NCBI GenBank assembly: GCA_964019695.1
Contig: OZ026527.1
Location: 79,340,831-79,404,830, forward strand
DNA from: Loripinus fragilis
Taxonomy: Eukaryota > Mollusca > Bivalvia > Lucinida > Lucinidae
DNA length: 64,000 nt
Direction of reading: 5' to 3'
Below the pieces are notes generated by a model, which saw nothing but the letters and a program-made list of their open reading frames with translations, was not told the DNA's origin and ran no database searches. This document shows positions 46,201-57,050 of the stretch, in pieces; the first letter of the stretch is position 1; the number at the start of each line of letters is the position of its first letter. Made by a program: the position numbers and the translations under genes.

Positions 46201-48013
46201 AGCTGTGAGAAAGATAGTCTTTATATGGCAAATAGTGTAATCAATGGTCAGAATGCTCTTGATGGAATGGTCGGATCTAAGTTAGCACTATATGCTCAGG
46301 AAAATTGTCATCTATTGCATTCACTGTCTAATACAGAGTTTAAAGGTAGTGATGATATGGCAAAAAGATAATCCAGATCAGACTTTTCTGAAGGAAAGTC
46401 TGATCTGTGCTGTCACTATTTGCCACCTTAACATTACCTTTTAAAACAACTTATCTTACCTGAGGAAATAGAATAACACAGTTCAGACCACTCCTAAAGG
46501 AACAGTCTGATCTGTTTTTGCACTATTCTTCTAAGGCAAGGTAAGGTAGACAAGATAAGGTGTGTAAAAGGTTTACATTGAGGTGGCAAAGAGTATAAAC
46601 ACTGATCAGACTGCTCTTTAAGTAAGTCTCCTCTCTGTTAAAATATTTGCCATTTCAACAATACCATCGAAACACCTTATAGTGCCTGAGCAAATAGTAA
46701 ACCCAGATGGGACTGTTCCTAATGGATTGTTTGATCAGTGTTTTCACTATTGGCCATTTTAATACTACCAGATAAGCACCTTATTATGCCTATGCAAATA
46801 AATGCTGCAAACCCAGATCAGACCCCTCCTAAAGGAATGGTCTGATCAATGTTTTCATTATTTGCTCAAACATGATGAGTTGTGTGAAAGATAGTCTTTA
46901 TATGGCAAATAGCGTAAACAATGGTCAGAATGCTCTTCATGGAATTGTCTGATCTAAGTTAGCACTATATGCTCAGGAAAATTGCTATCTAATGCATTCG
47001 CTGTCTGATACAGAGTTTAAAGGTTGTGATGATATGTCAAAAAGATAACCCAGATCAGACAGCCCCTGAAGGAAAATCTGATCTGCGTTGTCACTATTTG
47101 CCACTTCAACATTACCTTTGAAAACAAATTATCGTGTCTGAGGAAATAGAGTAACACAGATCAGACCACTCCTGAAGGAACAGTCTGATCTGTTTTTACA
47201 CTATTCTTCTCCGGCATGGTAAGGTGGGCAAGATAAGGTGTGTAAAAGGTTTCCATTGAGGTGGCAAAGAGTATAAACACTGATCAGACTGCTCTTTAAG
47301 TAAGTCTCCTCTGTGTTTACAATATTTGCCATTTCAACAATACCTTCTAAACACCTTATAGTGCCTGAGCAAATAGTTAACGTAGATTGGACCATTCCTG
47401 ATGGATAGTATGATCAGTGTTTTCACTATTTGCCATTTTAATACTACCAGATAAGCACCTTATTATGCGTATGCAAATATATGCAAACCCAGATCAGACC
47501 CCTCCTTAAGGAATGGTCTGGTCAATGTTTTCATTATTTGTTCAAACATGATGAGTTGTGTGAAAGATAGTCTTTATATGGCAAATAGTGTAAACAATGG
47601 TCAGAATGCTCTTGATGGAATGGTCGGATTTAAGTTAGCTCTATATGCTCAGGAAAACTGCAATCTAATGCATGCGCTGTCTTATACAGAGTTTAAAAGT
47701 AGTGATGATATGGCAAAAAGATAATCCAGATCAGACGGCTCCTGAAGGAAAATCTGATCTGTGTTTTACTATTTGCCATTTTAACACTACCTTTGTAGCG
47801 CTTTGTTATGTTTGTACAAATAGACTAAACACTGTTCAGATTACTCCTAAAGGAACAGTCCGATTAGTGTTTACATTATTTACTCAGGCATAATGAGGTG
47901 TGTGAAATAGTCTTTAAATGGGAAATAGTGTAAACAATGATCAGCTCCTCCTGGAATTGTCTGGTCTTAGTATGCACTATTTGCTCATGCCACTATTTGC
48001 TCATGCAAATTGA
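40258..48013. repeat. Array C, second block, with a natural decayed end
   Basis: Anchors lie at 40278, 40954, 41628, 42305, 42982, 43656, 44332, 45003, 45678, 46355, 47032 and 47708 (671-677 bp apart). The first unit has the same 'cagatcagacggctcctg' variant as the first unit of block 1, and so does the last. From about 47770 the monomers become diverged and irregular ('tttgtagcgctttgttatg', a duplicated 'cactatttgctcatgc'), as expected of an unhomogenised array edge. The block leads directly into array D. Confidence 0.95.
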
Positions 48014-51000
48014 CAATTCCTGCATCCACTGTCCGCTAATTTTCTGTGTCTGCTGTCTGTTAGAGTCTCCTGCAAAGGGCTTCCTGCATCCACTGTCCGC
48101 TAATTTTCTGTGTCTGCTTTCTATTAGAGTCTCCTGCAAGGGGCTCAATTCCTGCATCCACTGTCTGCTTATTTCCCGTGTCTGCTGTCTGTTAGAGTCT
48201 CCTGCAAGGGGCTCAATTCCTGCATCCACTGTCCGCTAATTTTCCGTGTCTGCTGTCTGTTTGTGTCTCCTGCAAGGGGCTCAATTCCTGCATCCACTGT
48301 CCGCTAATTTTCCGTGTCTGCTGTCTGTTAGAGTCTCCTGCAAGAGGCTCAATTCCTGCATTCACTGTCAGCTAATTTTCCGTGTCTGCTGTCTGTTAGA
48401 GTCTCCTGCAAGGGGCTCAATTCCTGCATCCACTGTCCGCTAATTTTCCGTGTCTGCTGTCTGTTAGAGTCTCCTGCAAGGGGCTCAATTCCTGCATCCA
48501 CTGTCCGCTAATTTTCCGTGTCTGCTGTCTGTTAGAGTCTCCTGCAAGGGGCTCAATTTCGGCATCCACTGCCCGTTAATTTTCCGTGTCTGCTGTCTGT
48601 TAGAGTCTCCTGCAAAGGGCTCAATTCCTGCATCCACTGTCCGCTAATTTTCCGTGTCTGCTGTCTGTTAGAGTCTCCTGCAAGGGGCTCAATTCCTGCA
48701 TCCACTGTCCCCTAATTTCCATGTCTGCTGTCTGTTAGAGTCTCCTGCAAGGGGCTCAATTCCTGCATCCACTGTCCGCTAATTTTCCGTGTCTGCTGTC
48801 TGTTAGAGTCTCCTGCAAGGGGCTCAATTCCTGCATCCACTGTCCGCTAATTTTCCGTGTCTGCTGTCTGTTAGAGTCTCCTGCAAGGGGCTCAATTCCT
48901 GCATCCACTGTCCGCTAATTTTCCGTGTCTGCTGTCTGTTAGAGTCTCCTGCAAGGGGCTCAATTCCTGCATCCACTGTCCGCTAATTTTCCGTGTCTGC
49001 TGTCTGTTTGTGTCTCCTGCAAGGGCTCAATTCCTGCATCCACTGTCCGCTAATTTCCTGTGTCTGCTGTCTGTTAGAGTCTCCTGCAAGAGGATCAATT
49101 CCTGCATCCACTGTCAGCTAATTTTCCGTGTCTGCTGTCTGTTAGAGTCTCCTGCAAGGGGCTCAATTCCTGCATCCACTGTCCGCTAATTTTCCGTGTC
49201 TGCTGTCTGTTATAGTCTCCTGCAAGAGGCTCAATTCCTGCATCCACTGTCCGCTAATTTTCCGTGTCTGCTGTCTGTTAGAGTCTCCTGCAAGGGGCTC
49301 AATTCCTGCTTCCACTGTCCGCTAATTTTCCGTGTCTGCTGTCTGTTAGAGTCTCCTGCAAGGGGCTCAATTCCTGCATCCACTGTCCGCTAATTTTCCG
49401 TGTCTGCTGTCTGTTAGAGTCTCCTGCAAGGGGCTCAATTCCTGCATCCACTGTCCGCTAATTTTCCGTGTCTGCTGTCTGTTAGAGTCTCCTGCAAAGG
49501 GCTCAATTCCTGCTTCCACTGTCCGCTAATTTTCCGTGTCTGCTGTCTGTTAGAGTCTCCTGCAAGGGGCTCAATTCCTGCATCCACTGTCCGCTAATTT
49601 TCCGTGTCTGCTGTCTGTTAGAGTCTCCTGCAAGGGGCTCAATTCCTGCATCCACTGTCCGCTAATTTTCCGTGTCTGCTGTCTGTTAGAGTCTCCTGCA
49701 AGGGGCTCAATTCCTGCTTCCACTGTCCGCTAATTTTCCGTGTCTGCTGTCTGTTAGAGTCTCCTGCAAGAGGCTCAATTCCTGCATCCACTGTCCGCTA
49801 ATTTCCGTGTCTGCTGTCTGTTGGAGTCTCCTGCAAGGGGCTCAATTCCTGCATCCACTGTCCGCTAATTTTTCGTGTCTGCTGTCTGTTAGAGTCTCCT
49901 GCAAGGGGCTCAATTCCTGCATCCACTGTCCGCTAATTTTCCGTGTCTGCTGTCTGTTAGAGTCTCCTGCAAGGGGCTCAATTCCTGCATCCATTGTCCG
50001 CTAATTTTCCGTGTCTGCTGTCTGTTAGAGTCTCCTGCAAGGGGCTCAATTCCTGCATCCACTGTCCGCTAATTTTCCGTGTCTGCTGTCTGTTAGTCTC
50101 CTGCAAGGGGCTCAATTCCTGCATCCACTGTCCGCTAATTTTCCGTGTCTGCTGTCTGTTAGAGTCTCCTGCAAGGGGCTCAATTCCTGCATCCACTGTC
50201 CGCTAATTTTCCGTGTCTGCTGTCTGTTAGAGTCTCCTGCAAGAGGCTCAATTCCTGCATCAACTGTCCGCTAATTTTCCGTGTCTGCTGTCTGTTAGAG
50301 TCTCCTGCAAGAGGCTCAATTCCTGCATCCACTGTCCGCTAATTTTCTGTGTCTGCTGTCTGTTAGAGTCTCCTGCAAGGGGCTCAATTCCTGCTTCCAC
50401 TGTCCGCTAATTTTCCGTGTCTGCTGTCTGTTAGAGTCACCTGCAATGGTCTCAATTCCTGCATCCACTGTCCGCTAATTTTCCGTGTCTGCTGTCTGTT
50501 AGAGTCTCCTGCAAGGGGCTCAATTCCTGCTTCCACTGTCCGCTAATTTTCCGTGTCTGCTGTCTGTTAGAGTCTCCTGCAAGAGGCTCAATTCCTGCAT
50601 CCACTGTCCGCTAATTTTCCGTGTCTGCTGTCTGTTAGAGTCTCCTGCAAAGGGCTCAATTCCTGCTTCCACTGTCCGCTAATTTTCCGTGTCTGCTGTC
50701 TGTTAGAGTCTCCTGCAAGGGGCTCAATTCCTGCATCCACTGTCCGCTAATTTTCCGTGTCTGCTGTCTGTTAGAGTCTCCTGCAAGTGGCTCAATTCCT
50801 GCATCCACTGTCCGCTAATTTTCCGTGTCTGCTGTCTGTTAGAGTCTCCTGCAAGGGGCTCAATTCCTGCATCCACTGTCCGCTAATTTTCCGTGTCTGC
50901 TGTCTGTTAGAGTCTCCTGCAAGGGGCTCAATTCCTGCATCCACTGTCCGCTAATTTTCCGTGTCTGCTGTCTGTTAGAGTCTCCTGCAAGGGGCTCAAT

Positions 51001-54000
51001 TCCTGCTTCCACTGTCCGCTAATTTTCCGTGTCTGCTGTCTGTTAGAGTCTCCTGCAAGGGGCTCAATTCCTGCATCCACTGTCCGCTAATTTTCCGTGT
51101 CTGCTGTCTGTTGGAGTCTCCTGCAAGAGGCTCAATTCCTGCATCCACTGTCCGCTAATTTCCGTGTCTGCTGTCTGTTGGAGTCTCCTGCAAGGGGCTC
51201 AATTCCTGCATCCACTGTCCGCTAATTTTCCGTGTCTGCTGTCTGTTAGAGTCTCCTGCAAGGGGGTCAATTCCTGCATCCACTGTCCGCTAATTTTCCG
51301 TGTCTGCTGTCTGTTAGAGTCTCCTGCAAGGGGCTCAATTCCCGCATCCACTGTCCGCTAATTTTCCGTGTCTGCTGTCTGTTAGAGTCTCCTGCAAGGG
51401 GCTCAATTCCCGCATCCACTGTCCGCTAATTTTCCGTGTCTGCTGTCTGTTAGAGTCTCCTGCAAGGGGCTCAATTCCTGCATCCACTGTCCGCTAATTT
51501 TCCGTGTCTGCTGTCTGTTAGAGTCTCCTGCAAGGGGCTCAATTCCTGCATCCACTGTCCGCTAATTTTCCGTGTCTGCTGTCTGTTAGAGTCTCCTGCA
51601 AGGGGCTCAATTCCTGCATCCACTGTCCGCTTATTTTCCGTGTCTGCTGTCTGTTAGAGTCTCCTGCAAGAGGCTCAATTCCTGCATCCACTGTCCGCTA
51701 ATTTTCCGTGTCTGCTGTCTGTTAGAGTCTCCTGCAAGGGGCTCAATTCCTGCATCCACTGTCCGCTAATTTTCCGTGTCTGCTGTCTGTTAGAGTCTCC
51801 TGCAAGAGGCTCAATTCCTGCATCAACTGTCCGCTAATTTTCCGTGTCTGCTGTCTGTTAGAGTCTCCTGCAAGAGGCTCAATTCCTGCATCCACTGTCC
51901 GCTAATTTTCCGTGTCTGCTGTCTGTTAGAGTCTCCTGCAAGGGGCTCAATTCCTGCTTCCACTGTCCGCTAATTTTCCGTGTCTGCTGTCTGTTAGAGT
52001 CACCTGCAATGGTCTCAATTCCTGCATCCACTGTCCGCTAATTTTCCGTGTCTGCTGTCTGTTAGAGTCTCCTGCAAGGGGCTCAATTCCTGCTTCCACT
52101 GTCCGCTAATTTTCCGTGTCTGCTGTCTGTTAGAGTCTCCTGCAAGAGGCTCAATTCCTGCATCCACTGTCCGCTAATTTTCCGTGTCTGCTGTCTGTTA
52201 GAGTCTCCTGCAAAGGGCTCAATTCCTGCTTCCACTGTCCGCTAATTTTCCGTGTCTGCTGTCTGTTAGAGTCTCCTGCAAGGGGCTCAATTCCTGCATC
52301 CACTGTCCGCTAATTTTCCGTGTCTGCTGTCTGTTAGAGTCTCCTGCAAGTGGCTCAATTCCTGCATCCACTGTCCGCTAATTTTCCGTGTCTGCTGTCT
52401 GTTAGAGTCTCCTGCAAGGGGCTCAATTCCTGCATCCACTGTCTGCTAATTTTCCGTGTCTGCTGTCTGTTAGAGTCTCCTGCAAGGGGCTCAATTCCTG
52501 CATCCACTGTCCGCTAATTTTCCGTGTCTGCTGTCTGTTAGAGTCTCCTGCAAGGGGCTCAATTCCTGCTTCCACTGTCCGCTAATTTTCCGTGTCTGCT
52601 GTCTGTTAGAGTCTCCTGCAAGGGGCTCAATTCCTGCATCCACTGTCCGCTAATTTTCCGTGTCTGCTGTCTGTTGGAGTCTCCTGCAAGAGGCTCAATT
52701 CCTGCATCCACTGTCCGCTAATTTCCGTGTCTGCTGTCTGTTGGAGTCTCCTGCAAGGGGCTCAATTCCTGCATCCACTGTCCGCTAATTTTCCGTGTCT
52801 GCTGTCTGTTAGAGTCTCCTGCAAGGGGGTCAATTCCTGCATCCACTGTCCGCTAATTTTCCGTGTCTGCTGTCTGTTAGAGTCTCCTGCAAGGGGCTCA
52901 ATTCCCGCATCCACTGTCCGCTAATTTTCCGTGTCTGCTGTCTGTTAGAGTCTCCTGCAAGGGGCTCAATTCCCGCATCCACTGTCCGCTAATTTTCCGT
53001 GTCTGCTGTCTGTTAGAGTCTCCTGCAAGGGGCTCAATTCCTGCATCCACTGTCCGCTAATTTTCCGTGTCTGCTGTCTGTTAGAGTCTCCTGCAAGGGG
53101 CTCAATTCCTGCATCCACTGTCCGCTAATTTTCCGTGTCTGCTGTCTGTTAGAGTCTCCTGCAAGGGGCTCAATTCCTGCATCCACTGTCCGCTTATTTT
53201 CCGTGTCTGCTGTCTGTTAGAGTCTCCTGCAAGAGGCTCAATTCCTGCATCCACTGTCCGCTAATTTTCCGTGTCTGCTGTCTGTTAGAGTCTCCTGCAA
53301 GGGGCTCAATTCCTGCATCCACTGTCCGCTAATTTTCCGTGTCTGCTGTCTGTTTGTGTCTCCTGCAAGGGGCTCAATTCCTGCATCCACTGTCCGCTAA
53401 TTTTCCGTGTCTGCTGTCTGTTAGAGTCTCCTGCAAGAGGCTCAATTCCTGCATCCACTGTCAGCTAATTTTCCGTGTCTGCTGTCTGTTAGAGTCTCCT
53501 GCAAGGGGCTCAATTCCTGCATCCACTGTCCGCTAATTTTCCGTGTCTGCTGTCTGTTAGAGTCTCCTACAAGGGGCTCAATTCCTGCATCCACTGTCCG
53601 CTAATTTTCCGTGTCTGCTGTCTGTTAGAGTCTCCTGCAAGGGGCTCAATTTCGGCATCCACTGTCCGCTAATTTTCCGTGTCTGCTGTCTGTTAGAGTC
53701 TCCTGCAAGGGGCTCAATTCCTGCATCCACTGTCCGCTAATTTTCCGTGTCTGCTGTCTGTTAGAGTCTCCTGCAAGGGGGTCAATTCCTGCATCCACTG
53801 TCCGCTAATTTTCCGTGTCTGCTGTCTGTTAGAGTCTCCTGCAAGAGGCTCAATTCCTGCACCCACTGTCCGCTAATTTTCCGTGTCTGCTGTCTGTTAG
53901 AGTCTCCTGCAAGGGGCTCAATTCCTGCTTCCACTGTCCGCTAATTTTCCGTGTCTGCTGTCTGTTAGAGTCTCCTGCAAGGGGCTCAATTCCTGCATCC

Positions 54001-54734
54001 ACTGTCCGCTAATTTTCCGTGTCTGCTGTCTGTTGGAGTCTCCTGCAAGAGGCTCAATTCCTGCATCCACTGTCCGCTAATTTCCGTGTCTGCTGTCTGT
54101 TGGAGTCTCCTGCAAGGGGCTCAATTCCTGCATCCACTGTCCGCTAATTTTCCGTGTCTGCTGTCTGTTAGAGTCTCCTGCAAGGGGGTCAATTCCTGCA
54201 TCCACTGTCCGCTAATTTTCCGTGTCTGCTGTCTGTTAGAGTCTCCTGCAAGGGGCTCAATTCCCGCATCCACTGTCCGCTAATTTTCCGTGTCTGCTGT
54301 CTGTTAGAGTCTCCTGCAAGGGGCTCAATTCCCGCATCCACTGTCCGCTAATTTTCCGTGTCTGCTGTATGTTAGAGTCTCCTGCAAAGGGCTCAATTCC
54401 TGCATCCACTGTCCGCTAATTTTCCGTGTCTGCTGTCTGTTAGAGTCTCCTGCAAGGGGCTCAATTCCTGCATCCACTGTCCGCTAATTTTCCGTGTCTG
54501 CTGTCTGTTAGAGTCTCCTGCAAGGGGCTCAATTCCTGCATCTACTGTCCGCTAATTTTCCGTGTCTGCTGTCTGTTAGAGTCTCCTGCAAAAGGCTCAA
54601 TTCCTGCATTCACTGTCCACTAATTTTCCGTGTCTGCTGTCTGTTAGAGTTTCCTGCAAGAGGCTCAATTCCTGCATCCACTGTCCGCTAATTTTCCGTG
54701 TCTGCTGTCTGTTAGAGTTTCCTGCAAGAAGCTC
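48014..54734. repeat. Array D: 68-bp minisatellite, about 98-99 copies
   Basis: The monomer runs from TCCTGCATCCACTGTCCGCT, through AATTTTCCGTGTCTGCTGTC, to TGTTAGAGTCTCCTGCAAGG and GGCTCAAT (68 bp). It is strongly homogenised in the middle. The first three units and the last few are more variable. A set of variants ('catcaactg', 'gtcacctgcaatggtc', 'tgcttcc', 'gttggagtc', a 67-bp unit with 'ctaatttccg', 'agggggtcaa', 'attcccgc') recurs in the same order at an offset of 1563 bp, i.e. 23 monomers. Frames of 65-100 codons recur through the array but are by-products of the repeat. Confidence 0.97.
50240..53366. repeat. Two consecutive 1563-bp higher-order repeats inside array D
   Basis: 'gcatcaactg' near 50258 recurs near 51821, 'gtcacctgcaatgg' near 50435 recurs near 51998, and the 67-bp unit with 'gttggagtc' near 51175 recurs near 52738, all 1563 bp apart. 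Part of the block (about 52560-53010) appears a third time at about 53925-54370, offset 1359 bp, i.e. 20 monomers less one base. These are recent multi-monomer duplications. Confidence 0.9.
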
Positions 54735-55796
54735 TCAACTATCATTTCACTCCGTTTAGAGCCTAGTCCCTGACCCTCAATGGATGCTAAGAAGCTTTAA
54801 ATAGAGTATACAAGTCAGCACTGTATACTTCTGGGTGAAATGAAAGTGTTTTTCGTGTCTGATTATAAAAGCAAACCAACACTTGCTGGTTGCATGTTGC
54901 TGTTATTATCAGACATTACAAAACCTGGCAACAAGGAGTCGGTTGGCATCCGATGATACCCCTGCCTCAGAGCAGCCAATACGGTTTCGACCGGGGGACC
55001 AGGTGCCTTGTAATTAAAACTGAATTCAGTCCAACTTCAATGGCTCGAACTCGTCGGTTCGAGTTCGACCCATCAAAAGGTTCGATCAATACCTGGTCTG
55101 ACAATTTTCAAGGGAGATACCTACTATATGTTTACCATGGACACCACGCTTTTATCAATTAAAGCTGCTAGTGCACGTGCCATCTGTCTTTTATGTCAAT
55201 TTACCCCTTTGCACACTAGAGTTAAAATTATAAGCGACGGTTGTTTGCAATTACGCATCTGCGGATAATAATGGTGATCAATGCATTTGCTATCCCACCA
55301 GCTATCACGATTTAGTTGTCTGGTTTGTTGTTTTGTGTGCGATGACATACAAAATCGCCTGGATGTTTAAAACAAAGACGCAGATCAGACTGTATAGGTC
55401 AATTTTGACTGAGATGGATCAAAGATCAGACGAGTCTACTTAGGAGCACAAGAAAGGTAAATAAGATTGTAACGGTTATTTCTCACCTAATACTTACTGC
55501 TCGTACTATCGACGTAACAAACTTTCCAACAAATATGTAACGACATGACCAATACAACAACTACATGCTTAGTCGAGCGGTCAACGTCTTGAATTGCAAA
55601 TATTCCCAGGAATGTTGCAACGTTAGAATCCCAGAGTCCCAAGTACCTTTTTTTCATTAACATATTTTTTTGAGGGGGAGGGGGTAGGAATGGTAAATCT
55701 ACTACCTTTGGGTATCAGTGAAATGACAATAATTTTTTTTAGTACATTGTAATTTTATTGTAGAAAAATTAATTGTATCTGATATTTTGTTTGTTT
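54735..55796. other. No gene seen; contains a hairpin at 55045-55068
   Basis: A 90-codon open frame at 54890-55162 has no recognisable domain. A perfect inverted repeat TCGAACTCG / CGAGTTCGA with a 6-base loop sits at 55045-55068. 'cgcagatcagactgtatagg' near 55380 is a solitary half-match to the C-type hairpin. A G-rich run is at 55672-55690. Confidence 0.4.
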
Positions 55797-55890
55797 TGTA
55801 TGATTCGATTCTTTACGTCCCATCAACAATCTTTCAGTTAAACAGGGACTGATCTTCCTGGATTGAACCAGTACTAAGCTAGGATAATAT
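55797..55890 (-). mobile_element. S2 SINE, 5'-truncated
   Basis: Only the 3' half is present (on the plus strand: 'atgattcgattctttacgtc', 'ccatcaacaatctttcag', 'ggattgaaccagtactaagc'); the tRNA-like head is missing. 5' truncation is usual for retroposed copies. The end falls at 'taggataatatcg'. Confidence 0.8.
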
Positions 55891-56357
55891 CGTATATTTT
55901 AATAAATTATGAAATAAAGTATATACCATGATGAAAATATATTGTTATTTATTGAGGAATAAATATAGTTTATATGATACTTGTAACTATTCTGCAGCCC
56001 TAGGTACTAGGGTGTGCATTTGACATTCTGTCTCTTTGACAAATTGTTATTTATAGAATTTATGCATCATCAGCTGTCCCAGACAAAATCTGGGCTCAGT
56101 TGTCATTTTTCTTGCTGGCTGTTTGCAGGACTGCATTTGGATACCCACCACCAACTCCTTTCTCCACCTTTGTTCAACATTTGGAAAGAAACAACCCAGA
56201 ATATAGTTAGGAAATTGTAATTTACACTACTGGCACCTCCAGTAGTTTGATTTTACATTTTGATTTCAATGTAAATCTAGGGGGAATTTAATTTCTATCT
56301 GAAATCAATTCATTTCCTCCACATTGCAGGATCCGAATCATGCACTGACCTGCCTGC
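55891..56357. other. No gene seen
   Basis: A 68-codon frame at 56014-56220 has no recognisable domain. 'cactggcacctccagtagtttg' near 56226 contains a small inverted repeat (ctactgg/ccagtag-like). Confidence 0.35.
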
Positions 56358-56670
56358 TTGTACTTACACCCTTTAAGCCTTCAAGCTGTCTGTCTGATTA
56401 ACCTGTTTCAGTTAGGGGTCCGCAGACACAATTGGCTGGACCAAGTCCAACACAGACCAGCTCCTGTGCGGCACAGACAGTCAACCACCCTGACTTGCAG
56501 GCTCATACTCTGACATACTTAAACCCTTTAAGCCTTCAAGCTGTCTGTCTGATTAACCTGTTTCAGTTAGGGGTCTGCAGACACAATTGGCTGGACCAAG
56601 TTCAACACAGACCAGCTCATGTGCGGCACGGACAGTCCACCACCCTGACTTGCAGGCTCATACTCTGACA
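56358..56670. repeat. 155-bp tandem duplication (two copies)
   Basis: 'accctttaagccttcaagc' begins at 56368 and again at 56523. Similarity continues through 'ggggtc(c/t)gcagacacaatt' and 'acagaccagctc(c/a)tgtgcgg' to 'ctcatactctgacata'. The copies differ by a handful of substitutions. It is not divisible by three and has no coding interpretation that I would support. Confidence 0.9.
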
Positions 56671-56950
56671 TAGTGCTCCACTAGATGCTAGGGCAGACCC
56701 AGCCTGGCGACCTTGGTGACTCTAACTGTATCAGTCAGCTATCTCTTCAGATATTCGTGGCTATGCAGGTCCACCATGTGCAGGGTCAAAGTCAGCTGGA
56801 ATCGGTTCTTCATGGCCAAAGTTATGTTGTAATAGAATGATGTTAGTTTAATAAATGTAGAATCTGACCAGCGTTTTATCTTAATTAAATCATATAAACA
56901 ATAGAAAGAGCTGAAATGAGCACGCACGCATACACTTGTATTGAAAGAAT

Positions 56951-57050
56951 AAAAAGGCCCGACCGAGACTCGAACTCGCATTAAAGAGAAGAAATACTTG
57001 TACATTATTAGACTAACATTAATGTACTATTGCTTACCTATGGAGCTACA
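56951..57050 (-). other. tRNA-like sequence (pseudo-tRNA or SINE head)
   Basis: On the minus strand there is an A box-like TAGCTCCATAGGTAAGC, then a B box GAGTTCGAGTC whose T stem closes at four of five pairs, then TTTTT, a possible pol III terminator. The distance between boxes (~78 bp) is too long for a normal tRNA and the acceptor stem does not pair. A functional tRNA is unlikely. Confidence 0.45.

Noticed and set aside
47937..48239. 100-codon frame with cysteine-rich look at the start of array D
   Set aside because: The cysteines come from the tgctgtctg part of the 68-bp monomer read in one frame, not from a secreted peptide gene.
48014..54734. CRISPR array
   Set aside because: The 68-bp units are directly contiguous with no unique spacers and the context is eukaryotic, so this is a minisatellite.
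54890..55162. 90-codon plus-strand frame
   Set aside because: No recognisable motif, and it runs through a perfect DNA hairpin. Its length is compatible with chance.
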